From the NCBI GenBank assembly GCA_008921705.1, contig VFFE01007583.1, positions 2,303,052-2,367,051 of the forward strand: 64,000 bases of DNA, written 5' to 3'. The notes beneath the pieces are model-generated. The model ran no database searches and was not told the DNA's origin. It saw only the letters and a list, made by a program, of their open reading frames with translations. The stretch comes from Burhinus oedicnemus. Its lineage: Eukaryota; Chordata; Aves; Charadriiformes; Burhinidae. This document shows positions 38,061 through 49,052 of the stretch, piece by piece. Each line of letters opens with the position of its first letter. Position 1 is the first letter of the stretch. Both the position numbers and the translations under genes were made by a program.

Positions 38061-39620
38061 GAGTAATCTCCTCCAATGATTACACCCTATGCTTATCAAA
38101 GGTAACTATGCTACGCGTTTGCAAGAAGCACAGTAGTTCTGAGGAGTGCTGAACCTGCTGTGAATGCACAGTGACACTAACATAACTGAGAAGCTTTGAA
38201 CTGCTCTTTGTGTTCAGAAGTTTCCATTTGACACGGGAGAGCTACAGTGTTATTCTTCCTCTAATGTCAGTGTAGGTAAGGCTGTTGTTATGCTGGGATG
38301 TTTTACTACCGTTGTTATAGACTTTCTTAGTATTTTTACTCCTCTATTAAAAAAGGAACATGGACTTTAAAAGGACTCACATAATTTAGTGTGATCTTCC
38401 ATTTCTTTTCATTTTATGAGTAATTCACTTTAAGTCAAAATTAAACACCCTTTTAAAAACCAGGCCTTGCAGACTCTTATTTCAGTTCCACAGTTACTAT
38501 GTATACATTTATTTTGCATAAGCATATTTTTTCAAGCAATACAAAACACTCAAAACACAGGTCACACCACTGTCATGCTCAGTGTGCTTACATTTTCTAA
38601 GATCAGAGAGCAGGCTGTCAGAGTGGTTAACAAGTGTGCTTCTTCAATTCAACATTTCTAGAATTTTTCTCTAACAGATATCATCTCTCAAGCATAATCA
38701 GGAAGGAAATTATCTTGTCAGAACCTTCATAGTTAGCTTCCTCACCAGAAGCTTACAGGTTTCCATAAAGCTTTTTTTTCCCCAATGCAAATTATATGGA
38801 TGCCCTGCCCTTCACTTTTAATAACTCATTTTGAGCAGAATTGGAAATGAAATTCATGTAGTTTGATATACATCCATGTTACAGCAGCAAGTAAGATCTA
38901 ACCCAGCCCAAAGACTTCTAGCACTAGATTCCTATTTTTTTTTCCATCATCACTGTAACTAGTATTCTGCTTTCATTAATGTATTGGCTATTAGTTGTAA
39001 GTAGCCAGGTTCTTTTCTTTAAACAAAGGGGGGAAAAAAGGGTGAGAAACAAAGACATAAGTGCTCCAATTTCATCTCCATGAAGAGGAAACACCTCCTT
39101 CAGGATTTCCCAGCAATGTCCATCTTACAAGGATGAGATGATTAGAGTATGCTGTAGAATATCCAAATTGCTCAGCCGCTGCTGTTTGTCAGAATGGTTT
39201 GAACAGAAGAGAGGCATAAAAATTACTTCTTAGGTGAGATTACTGACCAGGACAGCTATAATAGCCTTTTAAGGGACTCTTGAATTAAGAATGAAGAGGT
39301 AGAATACATTTCTTGTAGCTATTAAGTTCTGGATGGACAGCAGCATAACATAGCTCTGAAAATAGGGAAGAAAAAAAAAGAAGTAAAATATATTTTATCT
39401 CCTTTAAGAAAATGCCTTCTCATTGTTCAGTCAAGTAAGTTTGGGCCAAGGTTGCCAAAGATAATGTGCTTCAGTAAAAGAGCAGAAAAGAATGAATAAT
39501 AAACAGTTGTAAATCTTAGGGGAGTAACATGGACCTTCTATGTCAGCAAACAGCTGGGTTTCCAAATAGCCTCAATTCCTCAGTCTGGAATTAGGATGTT
39601 TCTTACTCAGCTTGACCTTG
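38061..39620. other. Non-coding stretch upstream of the solo LTR
   Basis: No gene recognised. AT-rich unique sequence, with T9 near 38937 and a purine-rich run near 39009-39045. No reading frame exceeds 64 codons until the LTR. Confidence 0.55.
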
Positions 39621-39625
39621 GATTG

Positions 39626-40196
39626 TGTATTGAGTTTGTGTGGCAAGGTTTTTTATTGAGGGACTACACACCGTGGAAAGAGCCCACCCTGGAGTGGTTC
39701 GTGAAGAACTGTGGCCCACGGGAAGAACTCACATTGGAGAAGTTCATGAAGAACTCTCTCTCATGGGAAGGACCCCACGCTGGAGCCGGGGAAGAGTGTG
39801 AGGAGTCCTCATGCTGAGGAGGAATGAACAGTAAAGACAACATGTGATGAACTGACCACAATCCCCATTCCCCATCCCCCTGTACTGCTCAGGGGGAGGA
39901 GGTAGAGAAATTGGGAGTAAAGTTGAGCCTAGGGAGAAGGAAGGAGTAGGGGAAAGGTGTTTTAAGATTTAGTTTTATTTTCTCATTACCCTTCTCTGAC
40001 TTTTTGATTGACAATAAATTAAATTAATTTCCCAGAGTTGAGTCTGTTTTGCCTGTGACAGTAATTGTTGAGTGATCTCCCTGTCCTTATCTTGACCCAT
40101 GAGCTTTTCATTTTCTCTCTTCTGTCCAGTTGAGGGGGCAGAGTGATAGAGCGACTTGGTGGGCACCTGGCATCCAGCCAAGGTCAACCCACCACA
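39626..40196 (+). mobile_element. Solo LTR of an avian ERVL-like endogenous retrovirus
   Basis: A 571-bp element beginning TGTATTGAGTTTGTGTGGCA and ending GTCAACCCACCACA, so it has TG...CA ends. It is flanked by a perfect 5-bp target duplication, GATTG at 39621-39625 and 40197-40201, as expected for class III (ERVL-like) integration. The GTGTGGCAAGG start and the GGTGGGCACCTGGCATCCAG end are familiar from avian ERVL LTRs. A polyadenylation signal AATAAA lies at 40013-40018. No primer-binding site, gag or pol follows, so it is a recombined solo LTR. GC-rich direct-repeat-like units (GAAGAACT at about 39702 and 39749) occur in U3. The exact subfamily is unassigned. Confidence 0.85.
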
Positions 40197-40201
40197 GATT
40201 G

Positions 40202-43200
40202 GAAATAATACTTCTGCTGGCTTCAGACGGGGTCTGCAAAGATAATGAGAAAAGGAAGCAAATGGAGACCTTATATTGAGTTTGTTGCATTTTGGATCAC
40301 TGGATCCTGTATCACTTTTTCAATTCTGCCCCTGAAATCTGGTTAAGCTTTTAAGCAGCTCTCTTCCCCTTGTATTCCTCAAGGTAAGGAAAAAAGGAAA
40401 AGGGGAGTTCCTGATAATTATGTCCTTTATGTGGGAAGGGATACAGTAGATCTAGTCTGGGCAAGACACCCTCTTTCTTCTGAAGAAAGAGGGCCAAAAG
40501 GTGGTTGCAAAGCTAAATGCTGTCTTTATTGCCTTTCTTAAAGGGAGTATTTCTTTATATCCTCAGGAGGCTGTTTTCTTTGCTGAGATCGAACACTCTT
40601 ATGTGTAAGGGGGAATTGAGGTCAGTGTCCTCATGCAGAAAGGCTTTTGAAAGGTTGCCTTCCCCTGAATCAGAACAGAAATGGTCTTATCATGCCGTTG
40701 TTAGTCACTTCAAAATCTGTCAGTTCTTTCTACTGGCCTGCTGAGCATTGACCATGCTGCAAGCTGTTTATTATGCTTTTAGTAAGACATGCAGCCATGG
40801 TTGGTTGTGTCATATCATACTATGGTCATGAAGTACAAGAGGTCTTCTATCATAAGGGGATGCCAGAAGGAATACTGTGAAAGGTGTTCTTTTAAAAGTT
40901 CCTCTTTTTCTCATGCTGGAGGAAATAACAGAATTACAATATTCAAGTCCTAAAAGGCATGAGATTTGTTTAAATGCTGTACAGCAGAATTAATCTTTGT
41001 TTTTACTTCTCTTTAGAACCTTGAGATTTTAGATGTAACCTTTTCAGTCATTATTACAATATCAAAATATCCCAGTCTTCTGTTTGATTGTTAATCTTGT
41101 ATGAAAGCTGAATAAAATATGAATCAGTGATTTGGACACTAGCCTAAAAGGCTTGGAAAAATCTGGGTACATGGAGCAGATTTCCTGTGTGACCTTACAC
41201 TTCTTAATCTTTCTATGGCTTTGGTTCTTCACTTGCAAAATCAGGATTACATGGGTTTCTGCCTCACACACATTAAGATCTATGAAATGCTTCAATATTA
41301 AAATCTCCATGACTGATATTAAATAACCTGAGTAAACAGCTAACAGTCATTACTCTGGTAGCTGAAGCTTTAAGAAAAATACCATATGTTTTGAGACTCA
41401 CAAAAACACCATGAAAAGTGTCAGCATGACAATACAGGCTCTGTTTGAACATCTTCAGGACAGACTCCCTGGAGAGAGCCCACACAATCACTTCAAGTAC
41501 CCTGAAAAAAGATCCAAGAAATTACGAAGTCTCCGGCATTTAAGTATATTTGTTTATGAAGAAAAAAGAAAATTATTGCTTTAGTTCAAGGGTTTTATGG
41601 AGGAAGAATGCAATACACTGCATGGAAAAAAATGGAAACTATGGGGACTTTTTTCAGATCTTTATGTTGGGTTCTTTAGGAAGTGAGCATTAAGACCATC
41701 TTCAACTTGGTTGGTTTGTTTATTTTTGCACCCATGCCAGCATGCTGGGGTCCTAAAATGAGAAAGGTTCAGTGTTTTGGGGGCTTTCTTCTTTTGACAC
41801 TCTTCTCTACCACCTTGGCCAATGAGACAGGCCTTCAGGAAGAAATACCTTGGAAGAAAGAATCTGTATTGGAGTTAGTGAGGGCTTGGAGGCTGACGTG
41901 TTTGGGTTTTGTTCTTAAAGTGAGCATACTACTATTTTCTCTTCTTATTTCTTTCTTTTACTTTCTTCCTTCCTTCCTTCCTTCCTCCCTTCCTGCTTTT
42001 CTGGACACAGCTTAAAATTAAAGAGAACAGTCCTTCAGGCCTAGAAGTTCCTGTTGCCTAAAATTCCAGACTTCCTTTACCTCAATGACAACTTGAGGCA
42101 GAAATAGCTCAGGATAAATATTAGGCATCTAGAATAGTGCTGTTTCAGTGTGACATTTATAAAGCTATCCATCACAGAACTGAGTAGACAAGATAAGAGC
42201 CAGTGATAAAAAGAACAGCAACTATATTTGCTCTCCCTAGTAATTTTAAAGCATCTAAAGTACCCATTCATTTATTTTGTTTTGTTTTGGGGCTCTTTTA
42301 CTACTTATTGTGGAAAGTTCATGTGGATGACAGTGTTGGAAAGGAAAATTTCAGTTCTTCTAAAAATTCCATATAAATGAAGTTCAAATTGAAAAAAATC
42401 ACCAGAAATAAACATAAAACTAGCATTAACAATTTTCAAATAGATTTTTAGCTGTTTGGTATCCTCAGGTAGGTAGGCAATTCTATGTGCTTCCATACAG
42501 CAGACTAGCTTAGTGAAGCCAAACAGAAAACAAAGAAAGTGCTTAAAGCTCCCTCCCTACATTATTCTTTTTCATAATATGAATTGATGCTTCAAAACCT
42601 AGTACATGCACCCATGATGTGGAGAATAATATGTACTTTTTGAGGGGAAAGTTGAGAAATGTCATTCTGAAAGTTGGTTTTATTTTCTTTCCCTACTAGT
42701 GTCCAGGTGATATTGATCATAGTTCCTCAGTAACCTTAAAATACATTAATTAAAAAAAAAATAAAAGAAAGGAAGGAGAGAAAACAGGAAGCAATATTTT
42801 GTTAAACTCTTATGTATCAATAGTCTATCAGAGCTTTCTTAGTAGTCATTCATTTTCATTAAATGATGCAAGGAAGGATAATTCTTTCAGTTAATAGGTC
42901 GGACATAAAAAAAGAGAATAAAGATCCCCACTGAAACTTTGGTCAGGCTGGGTACACAGATGGAAAATCAATGTATTGGATCTCAGAGCCTCTTGTTCTT
43001 GTTGCATATGGATGGCATTGTTTAGCTAAAAGCTATAAGAAAAACAGTGTGAACTGGAAATCCTGCGGTGTCTCCAACTTCTAGTTACTCACCAATCTCT
43101 GTGGCTCTGTCAATACAGTTTGAAGCTAAAAAAAATGTGAAACAGTAGAGTAACTCTGTAGACCAGTGCCATAGTTGTAATCTCTTCCTAGCATGGAAAT

Positions 43201-46200
43201 CATATGTTGTGCCGGGATCCTTGAATAAAAGGAGACAACGAGCTTGAAGGCCACGACTGCAGCTAAGAGTCACGGAAGAACTGATATGCTTAGTGTTACA
43301 CAGGTGCTTATACAAATTAAGGAACTGAGCTTTGAACCTTGAACTCTTTCCATGCTACTTCCATCCAGAAACAACCTACTTATTTCATTCTACCAAGACA
43401 TTTTCCTCTGTCTCTCATAAGGAGTGAAAATGTAAAAAGAAGTCTTTTTAAAAGTAAACCAAGCAACACACAGAAGAAGTCTCGGGGTTATCAGCTCCTA
43501 CTGTAACTTTCTCAGGAAGCCTACCTTCTCTGTCCTTACCTTCTTAAAATCTAAGCTGTTTTCAGTAGGTATTGTTAAGATTTTGTGTTTTTTCTTTAGC
43601 AAATCTTTACTTCATTAATGACGAATTGTCATGCAACCACTTATTTCAAACTAAGTCAGCATAGTTAATCACTTTTTAATATAGTAGTTCATTAATATCT
43701 CTTGCTAAAAAGAAATCCCGTACGGACTGAGGTGATTTATCCAAGTGAAAGCTCTCCTTTCAGGATGGAAAAAGATACTCAGTACAGTTCGGTCTTCCAG
43801 GTGAAAAGATATGACAAAGATGTGGCAATAATATAGAAAGCTGCGGTCATTACAGTGGGCTAGCACTATGGTAGTGATGAAATGACAATACCAAAAATCA
43901 GGTATTACCAACATGTTAATGATACTTGTCATTGTAATTAGGCCAGTGATCTTTAATGAAGAATCAGCTTGCACAATTTAATTACAAAACTTTGTTAGGG
44001 ATGTGCTGTTAGGGATGTGACTGTATATCATCAAGACAAAGGCCTGACTCCTGTACACCGCAATTTGATGATTTTTCACTTGGAACATATGTCTTTGTAT
44101 GATGCAGATGGTAAAGTCTGACTAATGCAGAGCTTGGTAGTAGTGAAATAGCAACAATGATTCAAAAAGCAAAGAAAAAAACCCCACCTAACCCTGCAAA
44201 CCATGCTGCAGATTTAGAAAAATCTTCAAAACTTGGGATATATCAACTAGTTAGGAAGACTGGAAATAAAGTGAAAGAAATAAAGTGACAGGAGAGATGG
44301 TTAGAGAGAAAAGAAGGAAATTTATTCAGTTACATGATTGATTTGAGAACTACAAGCAGAAAAGTTTGAATCACACTTTGTCCATCTCAGGAATGTTGGA
44401 AATAACAGGACAGTAAGCACTTACTGCACTGATCTGGTGAAAATTAAACAGTTTCTTCAGAACTGCAGCTACTGAATACACTAAGAGCTTGAATCAACCT
44501 GAGATAACCTTGTGTAGGTGGGAAAAAACCAGAACATCAGATATTAGGTTTGCCTTGTAACTGGAAGGTGAGTTGATACCTACCTATTTTCCTGAAAAGG
44601 TCATACTTCTGACCTCATGACTCCTGATAGTTTAAGAGATGCCACTATAATAGCTCCATTTCTGTTCACCTTTGCCAATAGCGTTTATCGTTCAAAGTGG
44701 CAATCTTGGAAACAAAGTATGGTGAATATGGATGCTCTGCATAAGGCTCCTATATAAAACAGATCAGTTGCTGAAAAGTGCATATATACCACTTCAGCAT
44801 GAAGTAGTAAAACTGTATCAAAGTTCAGGAGTAAGAAGACCTGAGGCCAAAGATGTCTTAAGTGATAACTATTATTTCTTTGGTAGAGGTGGCTTGTCTC
44901 ATGACCTTGCTCTACTTTGTGTCATTTGAAACATCGGTCTCATTCACGACCATCAGCATATGGACTTGTTCTTATTACAAGTTGAGACATTATAATTTCT
45001 ACACAATATATAATTGGTGATAGGATTGTCACTACCTTTACTGCTGGTGCTTATGTGCAGTTTTGGTCTGCTGTAAGATTCACTGTCCAAATAAGATTTG
45101 TGCAAAAACATTACTGCCTATCAAATGCAATGGGAAAATTGGATATGTGTATTATTCTGGCACGTTGTCTGTAACCAACCTGAGGGTGAGAGAAAATGGA
45201 GGAGGCTTCTCATCTGCCAAATAAGGTTGCATCAGCAGGATTATTTTCCAAAACAGGTTATCTCTTTCCAAAAATAACTGTTCACACCAAATAAAACAAT
45301 GTAATCAGATACAATCCTATGGAAAAAAAGGAAAAAAGAGAAGCTCTTGATTTTTTAAGCCAGGGCTTAAGTAGTCATTGTCTAGAGAAGGGACTTTATA
45401 GGTGAAACTAATGTAACTGTTCATTATAATCTAACTTTCTGTTGCCACAGCCTGACAAGAACTACCATATTCACTAACGTACCTTCTGTGTGACAACTCA
45501 ATAAAGAGTGGATATCTTGCAGAATGAAGAGTTTATAGAGTGTGGTAAATGTTAATTGTTGTTCTTTATGGCTTCCTAACAGAAGAACTTCCAACTTATG
45601 TCCTGTTGCAGTACTTGGTCCTTGAGAACAAACATGTAGGAAAGTCAGCAAACTATGCCACACCTGCTTGCTCCAGGCAATATATGAAATAGTTCCTTGA
45701 CAGCTTAGCAGCTCAACAGCTGCAGAGCCAGGATGGTCAGACCAAATTAGCAGAACCAGAACTTCTGATTTTTCTGTAGACAATGGTGATCCATGTGCTG
45801 TGGCCAAAAATAAAACTTTAATGGTTGGCGGGGGCAGGGGAACAGGAATGGGAACAGGAAGACAGTCCAGACACCACAGAAAGCAATTCTTGATCATTCT
45901 CAAATCTGGATTTATTTTGCAAATGTTTGTAGTGTCAATACACAAGTTTGAAAAATAGGAACAGAGGTTCAGTTAACAAAAGGGTAGCCCCAGCAGATCC
46001 ACCATACAAGCCATATTATACCCCTTGATGATGGATTTGCTTTGCCTTTGTAGAGTCTCCTGGAGATAGTTCTTTTGGGAATGAGACCACAATGCTGTGA
46101 AGGATTTGAGAAGCCGTACTTAGTATATTTCCATATAATATATCTCTGCCAAGAAGACAGGGACAGTTGAAGATATGTTAATTTTGCAATAACTGTAATG

Positions 46201-48395
46201 AAGCCATGTCCAGTTAGCCATTAAAAGCAGTTGTGTCGTTTGCCACGCAATCACTTTTGATGACTGAAAGAAAGAAGACAGAAAGTATGTCTTGTGGACC
46301 TTCTATGCTCAACAATTACTGAGTTTCAGTTTTATTAATGCTTTTTGTAACATAAAGGAGTTACAGTAGAGTGTATGACAATGCCATGTAATAAAAAGCG
46401 TAGAAATACAATTTCTCCTTAGTTATATTATAAGGTATGATTAACAGCAAGTAATGGAAGGTATCATTCTTTATTTGGCATTGGCATTCTAACTATCAAA
46501 GGCCAAGTGAGAAAACTTATGGCTTGATTTTAATTTAAAGAACTTATTTTAGGCATGGACTGTAAGAACACATACTAAGGTTTGCATGAAAAAAATGTCA
46601 GTTGAGGTTTTCTGCTGCTGCATGTACATGTAAATTTATTGTGAAAATATTTGCCTGTAATAGTATCCAGCTGGGAATGGAACCAAGGTGGTCTGCAAAT
46701 AAAAAAATTTATAACAGGAGGTCACAGACTGCAAGGACAGAAAATGAGTTGACTATATGAGAAATATTAAGTAGTCATTGGAGATGTCCTCTGGGAAAAA
46801 AAATTAAAAATCAAAACCATAATCCAGGTTAGTTTGTGGATTTTACTTTTTCCTTAAATTATTCCTCATTATCTGAGATATTTACAAGGAAAAGATCTGT
46901 CTACTTGAAATTTGTCTATGCCTGTTCTGAACAATAAGAAAGATGTCTAAAATCTCCTATATTTATATTTTCAGAAAGAAATGTTTTGTGAACTACAGTA
47001 CCAATTCTGTATTCATTAACAAAGATGCAGATCTTTACTACTATCAGCAGTCCTACTGAAACCTGTGGCACTATCAATGTTTGATGTTATTTGAGGCAAA
47101 GTCACAGAGAATATCTTTTACTAGACCACTTGATGTTGCTAGAAAATTCTAACAAGCTTTTTGTTTACTTAAGACATCTTTCTAGTTTCAGAGGCAAGAT
47201 CATGTCTCATAGCTGAAACTCTCTGCACCACCATTACAGATGTAGTATCATAAGCACTTCTTTAAAAAAACACTAATTGTTTAAACAGTATTGGAATTCA
47301 CTTCTCTGCCCTACTTCCACGTTATACCTTCATGTGCAAAGCTATAAATTTGTATGAATCACATAGTGAACTTGAGTTAGTAAACAACACAGATGAAAAA
47401 TAACTTCAATAGAAAAATATTGGCTTACTTTTAAACCAGATGTGGTTCCCAGTCTGGAACATCTACCAGCACAACTGAGTAGGGAGCATGACAATATGAA
47501 TAAGTGGGAAAGAGCAAAGGTTAAGATTGCTTAATTTGACACCGTTATTTGTAAGAATGGCTCAAGAAATTCTGCCCTGGGATCTACCTACACCTTAGAG
47601 AAGCCCCCTTCCATCTACTTAGCAGCACCTGCCATCACGCTTTTAGATATGAAAATAAGTCTCATCCAGCTGAAACTGCAAGTAAATTCTTGATTATCCC
47701 AGTTGGAATTTCTTCAGAAAATCAGGATTGATACGTCTGACCTGAGATTTTTAAGAGTAAATTGACAAAATTGTGTGTCAGGTATGGATTTTGTGTGTAC
47801 ATGAGTGTGGGGATAGGCAGTAAGAAATGTGTAGCCCCATGTTACATACTACCTAATGCAGAACCTGCCGAGACGATGACAGGAAATGACTGTATTACTG
47901 CACCTTCATCCAAGTGCAGCTGAAACTTGGTTTCCCTTATGAAAGACAAATATTTCCCACCATATGGTGTCTCTTAGCACCCTTCAGGGGCATTTGTTCA
48001 CAGCTGACTCCAAGACTACAGTCTGTTGAATCAGCATTCAGTCTTCATTCAACAAGTAAGTAATCTGTGAAAAGTTTCCATATGACTAAGTCATGTCTTG
48101 CTTTTCCTATAAAGATGTCAGACATTATAAAGTACAATGTAACTGTGGAATTATTTGATGAAATAAGAAATTGTGGTTTTGATGTCATAATAAAGTTACT
48201 CATTTAAGAATATCTTTATTTTCTGAAGAGACTAGTGAAAAAAATAAAATATTTGCCATAGAGTCAAAGACTCATTTCATAAATAGTCAGAAGTAACAGT
48301 AAAAAGTACACATACATGCACACACACAGCCCTCTAAGACAGTGAATTATATGCCAGTACTCTAAGTTGTTTCTAAGTGAGGGACAGGTTCCTTT
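40202..48395. other. Non-coding AT-rich stretch
   Basis: No gene recognised. The longest frame outside the LINEs in the whole window is here: 45424-45945 on the minus strand, 173 codons, with a Pro-rich PVPIPVPLPPP segment near its N-terminus. It has no known domain, no convincing promoter and no splice partners that I can see, so I do not call it a gene. A (TTCC)n pyrimidine tract is listed separately. The region 46000-48395 shows nothing recognisable. Confidence 0.5.
41961..41993 (+). repeat. (TTCC)n polypyrimidine tract
   Basis: A 33-nt uninterrupted pyrimidine run with five TTCC units at 41966-41985, followed by CTCCCTTCCT. It sits in a longer T/C-rich block from about 41930. Such mirror-like pyrimidine runs can form triplex DNA. 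Confidence 0.8.
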
Positions 48396-48467
48396 GGTGG
48401 TATAAATCAGTGCAGCTCTGCTGGTTTCATGAACTACACTGATTTAAGCTACACTGAAAATCTAGCC
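48396..48467 (+). repeat. Old palindromic (hairpin) repeat, copy 2
   Basis: TAAATCAGTG at 48403-48412 and CACTGATTTA at 48437-48446 are perfect 10-bp inverted arms with a 24-nt loop (GCAGCTCTGCTGG...TACA pattern). The element starts GGTGGTATAAATCAG and ends GAAAATCTAGCC, matching the minus strand of copy 1 (GGTGGTGTAAATCAG...GAGAATCTGGCC) at both ends. Two independent copies in opposite orientation support a dispersed repeat rather than chance. Confidence 0.65.
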
Positions 48468-48784
48468 TTCTGACAGTTTCTCTAGAGTTATTCCTTGCAC
48501 TGAAATGCATCCTTAAAGTTCAAAGTCAAACACATCTTGTCCTCTTATGTCAAGAACTATCTCTATATAAAGTATTATGAGTAAAATGACATCTAATGGA
48601 CAATAATACCTTCCGGGAATGGTACCATGTCCCATTTATTCAGCCAGAGATATAAGTTGTTTTCTGAGAGTTTATTTTTAAGTGGTTGCCGTGATCTAAA
48701 CTAAGAATGAGTAACTTCCAATTTATCATAGTAAGAAGCAAATTAGATACCTCACAGATTTTTGACTGGTATAGAGTATAGTCA

Positions 48785-48850
48785 CAGGGGGTTTGGAACT
48801 AGATGATCTTTAAGGTCCCTTCCAACCTAAACCAGTCTATGATTCTGTGA
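48785..48850 (+). mobile_element. CR1 terminal stub (UTR only)
   Basis: CAGGGGGTTTGGAACTAGAT, then GATCTTTAAGGTCCCTTCCA, ACCTAAACCAGTCT and ATGATTCTGTG. Only the last 66 bp of a CR1 3' UTR are present, with one clean octamer. The 5' edge joins unique DNA, consistent with severe 5' truncation on insertion. Confidence 0.88.
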
Positions 48851-48992
48851 AAGCCACTGAGCTAAAGTAGATAAAAGGCTGGAACGCAAGTTACAGATTG
48901 AGTAGTGGAAGCTTAATAATAACTTGTGAAAGTACAGGAAATAATTGTGATTTTAAAAAATAAAATGCAGACTCTAGGGTTTGCTCATTTAG
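48851..48992. other. Spacer between CR1 stub and AAT microsatellite
   Basis: Unique AT-rich sequence of about 140 bp. Nothing recognised. Confidence 0.5.
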
Positions 48993-49051
<59 letters not shown>

Positions 49052-49052
49052 A
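48993..49052. repeat. (AAT)n microsatellite
   Basis: About 17 near-perfect ATA/AAT triplets, ending in an AAATAAATAAT variant. The array is long and pure enough to be length-polymorphic in a population. Confidence 0.95.

Noticed and set aside
39596..39861. Open frames on both strands inside the solo LTR
   Set aside because: They fall in LTR U3 repeats and match no retroviral gene; LTRs of this type are non-coding.
45424..45945. 173-codon open frame on the minus strand
   Set aside because: Longest non-LINE frame, but no domain, no coding-like composition beyond a Pro-rich bit, and no promoter or splice context. A frame this long can occur by chance in 64 kb. PhyloCSF or a protein search would settle it.
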